64,000 nucleotides of DNA from the NCBI RefSeq assembly GCF_007565055.1, contig NC_044551.1:98362089-98426088 (forward strand), read 5' to 3'. The DNA comes from Rhinopithecus roxellana (lineage: Eukaryota; Chordata; Mammalia; Primates; Cercopithecidae). Positions 44,386 to 55,420 of the stretch are shown one piece after another (the stretch's first letter is position 1; every line of letters starts with the position of its first letter). The translations under genes and the position numbers were made by a program. Under the pieces are notes generated by a model. The model was not told where the DNA came from and ran no database searches. It saw only the letters and a program-made list of their open reading frames with translations.

Positions 44386-46616
44386 AAAAGACTTAAAACT
44401 TGTTTTCAAGATTTTAATCCACGTCTTTGGCACATAGCCCTGTGGTGGACTCTTGATCTTACCCAAGTTATGGAGGAGCCACATACACAATTTTTATCTG
44501 ATAGAACTTGAAGTTGACTTTCTTCTCTCTCAAATACTGTCCACATCTTCCAAGAATAAAAGCCTTAGAAGAAAAAGGAGGCAAAATATTTGTCCAGAAT
44601 TTCAGATAATATTGCTGTATACGCTGGGAGATTTATATTCTGTAGTTTGAAAGTGGCCAGTAACTTTCATTCTTTAATTCACTCACTCATTCACCCTTCG
44701 TTCATCAACCCTTTTTGTAAGTCCCTACAAATGATTTGGGAGTGTACTAGGTGCTGAAACAGTACAATCATCAGGAATGAGTCCCTACCTTATTTTCACC
44801 AATGTCCTCTCACCCTGGGAGGCACAGTCTCTTGTTTTTGTCATGTACAGAAACCCAGTGTTTCATATTCACCTAGCCAACATTTGTCAGAGTGGAGTAA
44901 TCAGCCAACTTCAAGAAGTAGACATTTCTTCAGGCTTATTTTGCAAGTGGATGCATAATAACCACTTGAGGAGGATGCTGTCTTTACTTTCTAGGCTATG
45001 TCAGGATGTCTACAGAGGATGATCAGTGAATATATTCAAAGATCCTTGATAGACTAATTTCATTTTACTGCACTGGGCCCAGGAAATGGTGCTTCTCAAA
45101 AGGGTCAGATCAGACGTACTACAGCATCTGATGTTTTCTTTACCTTCCGCCATGAATAATTTATGCAAAACCATTCTCAAATTCCGAACAACACAAATAG
45201 AGAATGAATTATTAATACAAGCTTCTCCAACCTCATCATTTTCTCTTCCTTTTGGCCTTTATATTTCTCACCCCTCTTGTCATGACTCAGTAGAAAAGTC
45301 TCTATTCTGGGCTCTTCTGTCAAACAGCTGTGCATTCAAAATATCTGTGTCTTATTCCATTATCTGTAAAGGGAAGGATTGGATTAAATGATTTTATGGC
45401 CTGTCACCTCTCACAATTTGTCTTTTTTTAATATCAAGATTTAGGAGTATGAGTGACTTTTTCCCTCCAATGCAGTGCAACTGCTTCTCTGAATAAGGAT
45501 TTGAGAAATCTTCATCTAGCATTAGGTGGAGATCAGTGCTTAGAACAGAAGAATAAGTTTTCCACTGGTTGATAGCATAATAATGGACCCAAGTCATTGG
45601 TAGCACTGCTCAAAACCAGAAGAAGATAAGGAGAAAAGCAAGTAGAATATGAAAATTATAGTTTTCTCATCAGTTAATTCTGTGAAAAAAAGATTCTTCC
45701 AGTTCTTCCCTGTTTTCCCACGTCATCTCCTGGCAGACTGCCAACCCTCTCCTTTTATGTCACAAGTTCTAACCTGGTTGATGTGCTTTGCCTTTATTTC
45801 CTTCTTGCCATTTTCCACCTTCATCATTCCTCTCTCCTCCCCACCCCATCCCCATTCTTCTTTTCTTTTTGTGCTACCAACCAATAGCTATTTTTTCCCA
45901 TCTGCTATGGAGCTGAAAGACAGTGGAGAAAGAAAGAGACAGAGAGGTGGGCATTGTCTTGTGGAAGAGAGAAATGCGACTGAGAGCAAGGAGTGATTTT
46001 CCTTATTCCTGGTACAAGAGCAACTCATTGAGATTATGTGATTGTGGGGTCTCGTGGACATAAAATGAAACCTGATATCGATGCGGATAGTCTTAGCACA
46101 CCTGGTAATGGGTGAGCAGTCTAGCAGGATGTGGTGCCCTGAGGGAGCCAGGAGTCCCGGACTTGACAGTGGCTGCTATGAAGTCAGCAATCCGTCAAAG
46201 CAACAGGAGGAGGAGGGACGGGGAAAGGTGGGGAGAGATGGAGAGAGCAAGAGAGGCATGTAAGGGGAAGAGAGAGAGGATGTGCTTTGGGATCTGATAG
46301 TATTTGCCTCTAACTCAGCACATCTCACCCAGGAATACCTGGCTTGGTCTGAGGGTACATGACATCAGATTTCAAAGATCTTTCAGCACCATTTTAAAAA
46401 AAAAACTATATCCACAAAAAAGTATGTGGACAGCAGATGAATTCTGAACTCTTGCTATGACTTTTTGTTGGTATCCCAAGATTAAAAGCCCCAAGTCCAA
46501 CCTAGTGTGTTTCTGCACCAACAGGTTCATCAGACATACACAGTAGGGCTTATACCCCTAGCAGTGAGGGGCAATGGATGCTTCCAGTCAAAAAACTAAA
46601 AATGGATGAATATAAA
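44386..46616. other. about 2.2 kb with few recognised features
   Basis: Possible L2 remnant (minus) at about 44680-44835 ('ttcactcactcattcaccc', 'gtactaggtgctgaaacag') and possible MIR remnant at about 45320-45400; both are weak. A purine-rich GAGAGA stretch lies at 46205-46285. No gene recognised. The 115-codon frame 45649-45996 shows no known domain. Confidence 0.35.
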
Positions 46617-46886
46617 TGCATATAGACACTATAAATGGACTTGACTTTCCCTGTGGAAATACCCTGGAACATGATGATGATGGTGTTTGGAGGGACAAGA
46701 ACTCTTCAGTGAGAGGCAGCGAGAAGTCCCTCCCTAAGTGCAGGTGGCCCTCATCACTTCCTCTTAAGAATTCATCATGGAGAGAAGCTCTATTGGTCCC
46801 TGGATCCCAACCGTGGCTGCAGGATGGAAGCACTTGGCGCCTGGGTCCCACCACTGGAAACCCTGATATGATTCTTCTAGAAATGC
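46617..46886 (-). repeat. inverted repeat arm A, unassigned family
   Basis: The reverse complement reads 'gaagaatcatatcagggtt', 'gtgcttccatcctgcagcc', 'ttagggagggacttctcgctg' and 'gagttcttgtccctcc' and matches arm B at 48361-48610 at an estimated 80 percent. Arm A has about 40 extra bases in the middle. It is probably an LTR or other dispersed repeat, and I do not know the family. Overlapping frames on both strands are not gene candidates. Confidence 0.7.
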
Positions 46887-46896
46887 ATATATACAT

Positions 46897-47823
46897 TGTA
46901 AGCTAAAACTAAAATCCTAAGCTCCCTCCACCAACCGACTGGACAGATTGGTTAAGAGGACCCCAGAGAAACCTCAAAAACTGAGTTCCCAGCCATGACA
47001 GGACCGGTCAGACACACCTCATCACACACCCTCCCTTTTGTGGTTTAGACTCAACAACTGGCCAGCATTAATGTTAAAATACAGATCATAAGAACAAGAG
47101 AACACACTCTGTGGCAATGAGATATCAAATTATAAACAGGACCCAACCTCGTGCCACGTAAGGGTTAAGTCACCCCCCCCCCCACACACACACACACACA
47201 CTTAAAGAGTAAGCTATATTCTAACTGCCACAGGTTTTTCTTCTTCCTTAGCAGCTAAGCAAGCCCTCACCTCGAGATAAGCAATATTAAAACAATTAGC
47301 AGCTCATCCACTGCCAGGCGCTAACTCCCACCCCTCAGTTCCTCCAGCCATAACTGCAGCTTTGATCAGACAAGAGACTGATTTTAGTAACTTTCTTCTG
47401 ATTAGAAGACCACTGACCATGGACTGGAAGTTTTCAGAGGCTGAGCACTTGAATGCGTTTATGTCCTGAAAAGACCTTTTGACAAATATGGCCTAACTGT
47501 AATACATGTGATACATTTAAATGTCTCCACCCCAAAGTAAACATGGGTCATCTGTTACATGCCTGTTCAGTGCACATACATCAGGACATCCTTCATGAAT
47601 ATTCATAACTTCCCCGTCACGTGTTGAATATGTATACTTAGACAACCCATTCAGCTTAAATTTGTGTCTTGCCCGTTTCCCTCGAAGTACCTGCTTTTAG
47701 GCTTTGAACAGAGGCTATGCTTCCTAGCCTGTCAGAATGGCCACCTTGCAGGCTGTAACCCCTCATAAGAAATAAAGTCTCCTTTCCAAATTTACAGATT
47801 GTCTGATTTTTAAGTTGACAACA
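46897..47823 (+). mobile_element. LTR-like element, family unassigned
   Basis: Starts TGTAAGCTAAAAC and ends 'aagttgacaaca'. It contains 'gagttcccagccatgacagg', 'gtggtttagactcaacaac' and, near the end, 'catgaatattcataacttcc' and AATAAAG (about 47771) before a 3' segment, an LTR-like layout. No clear target duplication. A C/CA microsatellite lies inside at 47169-47203. Confidence 0.5.
47169..47203 (+). repeat. (C)n(CA)n microsatellite
   Basis: A run of about 12 C bases followed by about nine CA units, within the LTR-like element. Confidence 0.9.
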
Positions 47824-48055
47824 CATGTATAGACTCGGGTAAAGTGCATAGTACCATAATGGCAAAGGAGAGGCACCTGGCGAAGCGGATCAGGGAAAGC
47901 TTCCAAAGGGGAGCTGAGTTTAAATAAACAGGTGGAAGGGGTGTGGGAAAAGATACAAAGACATAAAACAAGAGGGTAAACTTGAAAATCTACAAGTGTT
48001 TAATGTTGCTAAGGCAGAAGTTTCAATCTTGGCTTCCTATTAAAAGTTGCTCACG
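47824..48055. other. no recognisable feature
   Basis: Unassigned sequence between the LTR-like element and an Alu. Confidence 0.3.
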
Positions 48056-48318
48056 GGCCGGGCGCGGTGGCTCACGCCTGTAATCCCAGCACTCTGGGAG
48101 GCCGAGGAGGGCGGATCACGAGGTCAGCAGACCGAGACCATCCTGGCTAACACGGTGAAACCCCGTCTCTACCAAAAATACAAAAAATTAGCCGGGCGTG
48201 GTGGCGGGCGCCTGTAGTCCCAGCTACTCGGGAGGCTGAGGCAGGAGAAAGGCGTGAACCCGGGAGGCGGAGCTTGCAGTGAGCCCAGATCGCGCCACTG
48301 CACTAAAAAAAAAAAAAA
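48056..48318 (+). mobile_element. AluY-like SINE lacking its right end
   Basis: GGCCGGGCGCGGTGGCTCACG start, with 'gatcacgaggtcag', 'aacacggtgaaacc' and 'gtggcgggcgcctg', all AluY-type, and most CpGs retained. After 'cactgcac' the body jumps straight to a 14-base A tail, so about 40 bases are missing. The flanks AAAAGTTGCTCAC and AAAAAGTGCTCAG are the likely target duplication. It is the youngest-looking Alu of the window. Confidence 0.95.
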
Positions 48319-48360
48319 GTGCTCAGGGTATGTTTTTGGGGAGTAGCTCAGGCAACTCCC

Positions 48361-48610
48361 AGAAGAATCATATCGAGGTCTCCAGTGGTGGGGACCAGGC
48401 ACCGAGTGCTTCCATCCTGCAGCCGCGGCTGGGACGCAGCTACCAATAGTGCGTCTCTCCTGACCTTAGGGAGGGACTTCTCTCTGCCTCTTACTGAGGA
48501 GTTCTTGTCCCTCATCAACACAGCATCAGCATGTTCCAGGATATTTTGTTTCTTGTTTGTTTTCCCTCCACAGGAAAAAAGTCAAGCCAGATTCCACTGA
48601 AAGTGTAACT
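48361..48610 (+). repeat. inverted repeat arm B, unassigned family
   Basis: 'gaagaatcatatcgaggtc', 'gtgcttccatcctgcagcc', 'ttagggagggacttctctctg' and 'gagttcttgtccctcatc' mirror arm A at 46617-46886. The frame 48319-48600 lies across it and matches the minus-strand frame of arm A in parts (for example LGRDFSLPLTEEFLSL), which reflects shared repeat ancestry. Confidence 0.7.
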
Positions 48611-49534
48611 TTTGAAGTGAGCTAAGAAGAAAAATATTAATTGATTTTGAAATAAATTCTGCTTTGGGATTGAAAAAGATTCTTAGGAGACAAAAAAGAA
48701 TATTAGCAATATTTTAAATTGACATCTATAAAGACCCAGTAAATAACCCCAAACAATATCAACTGGTGAAAAAAGTCTACAAATTAATAGTTTAAAAATT
48801 GTATCAGCCATTCCTGAGTTTATCAATCTTCTTAAAGTATTTTGTTAGATCCTTCATGGAAAGACAAATTACGCCTTCTTGTCATGAAGTTCCTCCAATC
48901 CAGGATTAAAAGGTCTAATTTCAAATTTGCTACTAGAAAACATCCCACTGCACTGTGAAGATATACTAAGAATGAGTGTAAGCCATCCAGTCACACATTA
49001 CCACAAAGAAAACAAATCAGTATCCAAATGAGCGTATTTAAGAGCAATCAATACACAGCCACTGATATCACATCTCTCAGCAACCAATTATGAGAACCAG
49101 GACTTTCACCACCAAAATCAGGAAATTTCTGGACAAACCAAGATAGGCTGTCCATCCATTTCATGAGGTTCTCCTGCCCTGTTCTTGAGAAAAGAGGAAA
49201 ACAAAAACAAAAACTGAAATCTCACCTTTGGTTTGTTCCCTGGCTTTCTCCCTAGTTGATGTTACAGGCTGACTTGTGCAATTGCTGGCAACTGCTGATT
49301 GCTGACACACAGCACTCTCCAACACATTTGGGATGTTTGTGAGGTGTGGCTGACGTCATGGTAAAGAGGACCATATGTCGGTGGTTCTTCAACATTAACT
49401 TAAAGATTTTAATACAAAGTCTCCAAGACACAGTTTCAGATTGCCTCTCTGTAGGGCTGGTGTTTGTTCTCTGCTCTCTTGAATCCCTGAAGACAAGAAA
49501 CGTGAAGACGGGATGGCTTTGATCATCTGCTGAC
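48611..49534. other. about 900 bp without recognised repeats
   Basis: Single-copy-looking sequence. It contains one perfect TGACGTCA at 49351-49358. No exon recognised. Confidence 0.4.
49351..49358. promoter_or_regulatory. perfect CRE palindrome (TGACGTCA)
   Basis: The full cAMP-response element consensus, in repeat-free sequence. CpG-containing CREs decay readily in mammals when not maintained. No TATA box or CpG island is near, so function is unknown. Confidence 0.35.
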
Positions 49535-50089
49535 ATGCACTGTGGCCATGTGCTTTTCTGCAAGCAGTCTCTTCCCCTCTTACCTCAGGGTGATTGGCAG
49601 CTATTTCCCATGCTTTTAGGAATGTATAACCCTTCTCAGTACTTGTCTTCCCTTGACATTATCTCTATCCAGATCTATCACAAACCGTGTTGCCTGGAGC
49701 TGGAGATGCTGAGAAAAACACATTTCACAGAGCATTACAAGTATGGTCAGTGCCTAAGCCCTGCTGAAAGTCTTCCAAGAGCCAAAAGCATTCTATTCAT
49801 AGTCAGCCTCCATGATTCCCAAAACTTACAGGTGTGGAGATCTGTAAGGCGTGCCCTTAATCCTGTGTGCAGTGAAGAAACACAATGGGAAAAGACTGCT
49901 TTATCAGCTCACATTGAAGCATTTCAGCAAGCTTTCACTTACTCCCGTGATGTTAGCATTACTCAAAAATGTTTAGAATTAAGTGCATGTTTTGGGGCAG
50001 CCATTAAAAGCAATCATTCAGGGCCCAGCAGGAAACAAATGGCATACTCAAACCAGTATGTTCATACTGTTTGCCCCAATTTTCTTTGA
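49535..50089 (+). CDS. unrecognised 184-codon open frame
   Basis: Starts MHCGHVLFCKQSLPLL and ends CPNFL. I recognise no domain, signal peptide or transmembrane segment. It does not overlap a repeat I can name. It is the longest open frame of the window outside L1, but one such frame is not surprising in 64 kb searched in six frames. It is listed as a weak candidate (relic exon or retrocopy, lncRNA ORF or chance). The start context (gctgacATGc) is not a strong Kozak match. Confidence 0.1.
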   Translation: MHCGHVLFCKQSLPLLPQGDWQLFPMLLGMYNPSQYLSSLDIISIQIYHKPCCLELEMLRKTHFTEHYKYGQCLSPAESLPRAKSILFIVSLHDSQNLQVWRSVRRALNPVCSEETQWEKTALSAHIEAFQQAFTYSRDVSITQKCLELSACFGAAIKSNHSGPSRKQMAYSNQYVHTVCPNFL

Positions 50090-50230
50090 GACAGTGATAG
50101 GCCTCTCTTATTCTTTTAATTTATTCTTTCTCAACCTTCTTGTCCAATGGCCTCTGTGCAACCAACTCCCAGATATTTCTCCCTAGCTCTTACATTTCTT
50201 GAGAACGTCAGCAGCTGAATTTATTTTCTA

Positions 50231-50406
50231 GTGCAAGTGTCCTCAGCCCTGATTACACATTGCAATCACCGTAGCTTTTACAAAATACCAGTACCCTGGC
50301 TCCACCCCAGAACTACTGATTTAGTAGGTAAGAGTGGGACCTAGTCATCCACATTTTATAACCATTTAGGAAATTCCCATGTGTCCCAGAGTTAAGAAAT
50401 ACTGCT
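50231..50406 (+). mobile_element. MER5A-type hAT MITE
   Basis: 'cctcagccctgattacacat', 'gcaatcaccgtagctttta', 'ctccaccccagaactactga' and 'tttagtaggtaagagtggg' occur in the MER5A order, and the ends are diverged termini of that MITE. Confidence 0.8.
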
Positions 50407-50794
50407 TTAGTCTCCTCAACTCTACACATCCAAAATGGAACCCCACAATTCAGGGGGGTTTTTCCCTAATTTTCCTGTTTCCATTATAAATTTACTACTT
50501 CCCAGGAGCCCCGAACCAAAACCTTGGAGTTTTCTTTGCCTTGCCTTCCTCTCCCACCTTCCTTTAGGCAATTGTTTACCAAGTCATGAAGCTTTAACCT
50601 CATATGATTTGCCCAATTATTCCCCATCTTCCACCTCCACTGTTGGCTCTGAAGTTGGATCAATGGCCACACAGAGTGGACGTCTCTCATCCTCTAGAAG
50701 TGCCCAGCCTCCAGCCTGAGCATATGGAGATTCCGAAGGGGTATGGCCAGTGTCCACTCCACCCCCATTCACAGTTAAACAACATTTAGTCCAT

Positions 50795-50905
50795 CATCAG
50801 CAACCTTGCAAGCAGATATTATCATCCCCATTTTATTTAAAAGCTTTCAGTCTGAAATGTTGTAAAATCAAGACAGTTATATTACCAAGGTGATAGAATC
50901 AGTGG
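50795..50905 (-). mobile_element. MIR SINE fragment
   Basis: 'gcagatattatcatccccattttat' and 'ttatattaccaaggtgatag' fit the reverse MIR core; diverged and partial. Confidence 0.5.
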
Positions 50906-51514
50906 GTAATTTTTTTATTTTATCTTTTCTCCTTATGAAGGTTAAATGATGGTTCATAGAAAAAGAATAAACTCAAGGACTTATCCCACCCATCAAAGAA
51001 TAGTAGATCAAATATCAAGACCTAGGAGGAAAAATTTTTAATGACATCCCTCAGACTTCGAATATAAAACCCCAGGAATATTGTCAGCCACAGCCTCTAA
51101 GTTGTCACCTTTGCCAAGAAAGCAATCAACTTATTGAGGTCAGGAGATCTTTCCAGATATCTGCTTTTATAGTGACAGACAAGGTCCTACATGATTTGTC
51201 TCCACCACTCCCTTCACCTTCACACCCTCCTGTTTCCAACCCCAGCCACATGGGCTTCTTGCTGTTTTTCCTAATATTCCTCACCGCCTCTGAGTAAGGG
51301 TGTTTGCCCTAGCAGCTGCCTCTATGTTGGTGGACTCTTCCCCCAAGCATCCTCAAATTTCTGAGCTCAGTCCTGGCTCCAATGACCCCCTCTCAATGAT
51401 ACCTTCCCTGATGGCCCTATCTGAAACTTAAACTATCCCCTGCTCCTCGATCCTTTCCTTTCATTTCTCTCTAGAGCACTTCTCACCATCTAACATCAAC
51501 AGAATCACAGCAAA

Positions 51515-51748
51515 CCCTTCTAGAAAGCTCACTGCATGCTGGACTTGTTCTAAGAGCTTTGCATGCACTATTTCATTTAACCCTCACAGCAGCATTGCAG
51601 AGTGAGTCGCCTGTTGATCCCATTTCACAGATGAGGAAACTGAGCCACAGAGAAATTAAGTAGCTTGCCCAAGATTACAAAATGGTCAAGCAGTGGTGCC
51701 AGGACTGAAACACCAGGAGGTCGGCCTGGAAAGTGCACAGTCCTGCCC
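51515..51748 (-). mobile_element. MIR SINE
   Basis: 'actatttcatttaaccctca', 'cccatttcacagatgagg', 'aaactgagccacagag' and 'gcttgcccaagattac' make a near-complete reverse MIR inside the L2 copy. Confidence 0.85.
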
Positions 51749-51858
51749 ACTATGCTTTCCTTACGTAACATATCCATTTTGTTTATTTTGAGTCTCCCCC
51801 TCTATACAGTAAGCTCTGCGATGGCAGGAATTTGGGCTTTTTGGGGTTTTGGTTTTTT

Positions 51859-52172
51859 TGTTTTTTTTTTTTTTTTTTTTTTTTTTTGAGACAGAGTCTC
51901 ACCCTATTACCCAGGCCGGAGTACAGTGGTGCCATCTTGGCTCACTGCAACCTCCAACTCCCGGGTTTAAACGATTCTCATGCCTCAGCCTCCTGAGTAG
52001 CTGGGATTACAGGTGCGTGCCACCATGACCAGCTAATTTTTTTGTGTATTTTAGCATAGACAGGGTTTCACCATGGTGGCCAGGCTGGTCTCAAACTCCT
52101 GACCTCAGGTGATCTGCCCACCTTGGCCTTCCAAAGTGCTGGGATTACAGGTGTGAGCCACCGTGCCTGGCC
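51859..52172 (-). mobile_element. Alu SINE
   Basis: A 27-base T-run, then GAGACAGAGTCTCACCC and a complete reverse Alu ending CCGTGCCTGGCC. Flanks TTGGGCTTTTTGG / ATGGCTTTTTTTT are a likely target duplication. Inserted near the 3' end of L2. Confidence 0.95.
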
Positions 52173-52255
52173 ATGGCTTTTTTTTAAATTGCTATATCCC
52201 CAGTGCTCAGCATAGTGCCTGACCCACAGTCAATGTCTAATACATTTGTCTAATT

Positions 52256-52828
52256 AATTAGTTAATTGATACATCCCCATTACCCACCCCAGCCACTGGT
52301 AAATTTTTGCGTACCCGTTAAGTGCCTAGTAAATATTTTTTAAACGTGAAGTAAATCCCTAAGGAGTCTTTTTCTCCCCATACTCCCCCATCCCCTGCTC
52401 TGGGAGGAAGCATGGGAGCAGGTATTAGGGTGGAACTCTTTCCACCTGACTCTTGGCCAAGGCCCCAAAGGCCAAGAACACAACAGTAAGTGCTGAGGGC
52501 CCCTCATTCCCAAACAAAGTGCTTGGCCGGTGATGGAGGATAAGCAAACGAGGCTGAGAGTCTTTCCCAAAGCCAGATGAGCACGGGAAGCTCACCAACA
52601 CAGGCGGCTTCTACCCTGACATCTCTCAGACTCCCATCAGCTCCAGAAGCCAAACCTGACAGCAAGGGTGATTCTGAGAGCTGCGTGTCAGCTTTCATCT
52701 CTTTCTCTGGGCCAGGCCTGAAATATAGGCAAAAGCCACATCTCAGCACTTAGTCTCAAAGGTGCGTAGCCATCCTGGCCTGGGAACTGGGAAACCCGGG
52801 TGAATGGGAATCGTCTTCCCCTGCTGTC
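52256..52828. other. about 570 bp without recognised repeats
   Basis: Unassigned sequence, moderately GC-rich. Minus-strand frames of 76-81 codons show no domain. Confidence 0.35.
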
Positions 52829-52836
52829 AGCGTGTG

Positions 52837-52868
<32 letters not shown>

Positions 52869-52869
52869 T
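52829..52869 (+). repeat. (TG)n-CGCG-(CA)n microsatellite with palindrome
   Basis: Alternating purine-pyrimidine run. The first 18 bases GTGTGTGCGCGCACACAC (52832-52849) are a perfect palindrome and the CA run continues to about 52867. Confidence 0.95.
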
Positions 52870-55420
52870 TCACACACATCAGCATCATACTCTGCCCCTC
52901 CAAGTATCCTTTTCTTTAACCTCTTTGGCCAGAAAGCCCTTTGAGCTCAATTTTGGGGCCCCACAGTCTCTATGAAACCTGTGCTCTCCAATCATTACCC
53001 TCAGGACAATACCTGACATAAACAGAACCCGATGCTCCGTTTTAGTGAATCTACAAGGACATGCAACCTACTTTGAAATATGCTTTAATTCACATTCACC
53101 CTGTCCATCCATGCCCAGTCTCAACCCAGTTTGCCAGGATCGAGCCTCCCCAATGAAGGCAACAATCATAAGGAAGATCAAGAATCACTTTACTGCAAAG
53201 CCTGCTTCCCTTTGGAATTAAGCAAGGCCAAAACACCAAATCAGAATACCTCCAGCCTCCTTATTAACATATTTGGTTAGCAACAAGCTGCTTCAACCAT
53301 GTCTCATCTAACCTTTGCAGAAGAGCTCACGTTGAATGACGGGGCAGCCTGCCCTTCCCCAGTGCAACTCTCTGGATACAGTCTCCATCTCTGGGCAGCT
53401 GCTGACCCCACCTCACCATCTATCAAGATGGCCCTCTGCCCGTGAGGGGAGAAATGAGCCTGTAATTTATTGCACCCAGCAAAGGCACCCAGGAAGATGG
53501 GGGTTTGCTAGATCAGTGGCATTGCAATTTCACATTCTACCCCTCTTGCTGGAAGCTCTCCCTGATAGCACCTGTTGACAACTGTACTTGTGGAAGAACC
53601 TGGGTATCCCACAGCACAAGAAGGGAGTATCCGCCAGCAAGGGAGGTTCATATGAGAATCAGTCCCGACAACAGCCTGTGCAGCTCCTCCTGAGTCTGGC
53701 GAAGATTTGGAAAGCTCAGCTCCGTTCGTATAGTCCTTCCCCGCTGTTACAATCACCTGGGAAGAATTTGCCAGTAAGGGAAGAATTGGAGCAAGCTGAC
53801 CTGGTTGTCTCTTTGCAAGCTCTGACAGCATATCTGAATAATGGAAATAATTGGAAGACAGTGTCAGCTACAGGATTGTGCGGTTACTTTAATTGCCAAT
53901 TTGCTTCCTGTATAACTGCTCAAGTGTGGGGAAAATCAGTGTATGGAAATGACGCTGCCCCAGACACCCAATTAGTCACATTCCTATCAACTTGGTTTCT
54001 GTCTTCGGGCAGAATGTTTGCCATTTGGTGGAGGGAGAGGGCTTCAAGGTAAGATGGGGAAATCGTGATAAAGAAATAATAAATAATTCAACAGACCAAT
54101 TTGCAATCAAATAAGGATGATGATGAGCTTGTTCCTGTGCACCATTTAATAAGAAAAGAGAGGAATGTACATTTTCTGGGATACTTTGGACTTCAATAAA
54201 ACACCCATGACAGTCACTACAATCCTATCAAACTAAGCAGATAGCATTTAGAACACTGAATAGAAACTTACTCTCTCTCACAGTCTGAAAGGAGGCAAGG
54301 AGCCTCAATGTTATTCTTTAAAAGATACACAGCGCCAATTGGTAGGTGCTGGAAATGGAGCCTGGTAATGGAGCCACTCCAGGCATATATACTCCTTTGT
54401 GAGGGGAAAATGCAGTGAACCGGGTTTAGCAAATTACCACCCCACCCAAGAGCCAATGGGAGCAGCCCTTCTGGAAGACCAGTAAGGTCAATAGCACAAG
54501 ACCAGGCCCCCCGTGGGCCCTTGGCATTGCTCTATTCTGAGGCCGTACAAGAGATAACCCACACCTGTCAATTCTCTGAGAATTCCCACCTCCATCTCAT
54601 AAGCAAATTATTTTTTTAAAAGAGCGGCAGAAATAACTCCCCATGACCTCCTTTTCAAATACTGGCAGGTCAGTGGAACTGACATCTGTACAGAGGGCCC
54701 ATATTATTATTAGGGGAACACGGCAGCAGGGAAAGATCCAATTCAACACTTGCATTACCGAGACTGCTGTACTTTAGGGCACTCTTGATCCGGCAGCTAT
54801 TTTCTACGTCCTTTTCCTGGTATGTACTTTCAAGATACTAATTTATTTATTCGTGCTTCAGTGAGACTTAAGTTTATGACTGTCAATAAGCTGACACTGC
54901 TGTTAAATGATGCAAGCTCTCTGCTGGGGAGCATTGCCAGGCTGGAGGGAGAGGGTGCTTCTCTCACAGTGTGAGAATTCTTTTCCCATTCTCTGGATGA
55001 GTCCTGACTCACAAGCTTAATTGTGTACAGCACCGACCACTGTCCACACTTTGCTGAGTTGAGACCACACAATTTACTTTCTTTTGAGTTTCTGAGAAAT
55101 CTGATGAAACCCAAGACATTGAAGCCACCAAATGTATTTCTATTCATTAATAGGCAAGAAAGTCATTTATTCTTTTCACTGAACTTCTCTACACAAAATG
55201 AAATACTCAGAAAATAGACATAAATGTAGATCACGAAATAACATTGGCTTTCCACTTTACTTCACCTGCTTGAAAAGATGTTCGTATTCAAACACAAATG
55301 ATGCATTATTGGAACATCATGTCATGGCCTCTTTCTCTCCTTAAGAGAAATGTGCCTTGTATCTTTGGCAGGCTTTCTACATGGATACTTTTGTGATAAG
55401 ACTGTGATTTGAGGATTGGG
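52870..55420. other. 2.5 kb repeat-free interval
   Basis: The longest stretch with no recognised transposon. It holds AT-rich patches with TAAT-type homeodomain-like words (53838-53900, 53970-53985 and 54830-54850). A 154-codon frame (53588-54052) has no recognisable domain. Could contain conserved noncoding sequence, but conservation cannot be judged from one genome. Confidence 0.35.
53588..54052 (+). CDS. unrecognised 154-codon open frame
   Basis: Starts MWKNLGIPQHKKG and ends WRERASR. No domain, signal peptide or repeat family recognised. It lies inside the repeat-free interval. A minus-strand frame (53508-53831) overlaps it, which argues for generally low stop density here rather than selection for coding. 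Weak candidate only. Confidence 0.1.
   Translation: MWKNLGIPQHKKGVSASKGGSYENQSRQQPVQLLLSLAKIWKAQLRSYSPSPLLQSPGKNLPVREELEQADLVVSLQALTAYLNNGNNWKTVSATGLCGYFNCQFASCITAQVWGKSVYGNDAAPDTQLVTFLSTWFLSSGRMFAIWWRERASR

Larger units (their letters stand above)
50420..52255 (+). mobile_element. L2 LINE 3' copy with MIR and Alu insertions
   Basis: L2 pieces in order: 'aaccttggagttttctttgcc' (about 50520), 'aaggtcctacatgatttgtc' (51181), 'ctctctagagcacttctcacc' (51469), 'cagtaagctctgcgatggcagg' (51808) and 'tatccccagtgctcagcatag' (52195), broken by two MIRs and an Alu. The stretch 50910-51125 is unassigned. Confidence 0.75.

Noticed and set aside
46588..46906. pair of ~100-codon frames resembling the frame at 48319-48600
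   Set aside because: The resemblance at first looked like a duplicated gene, but it follows from the inverted repeat arms and the frames sit on opposite strands with different reading continuity.
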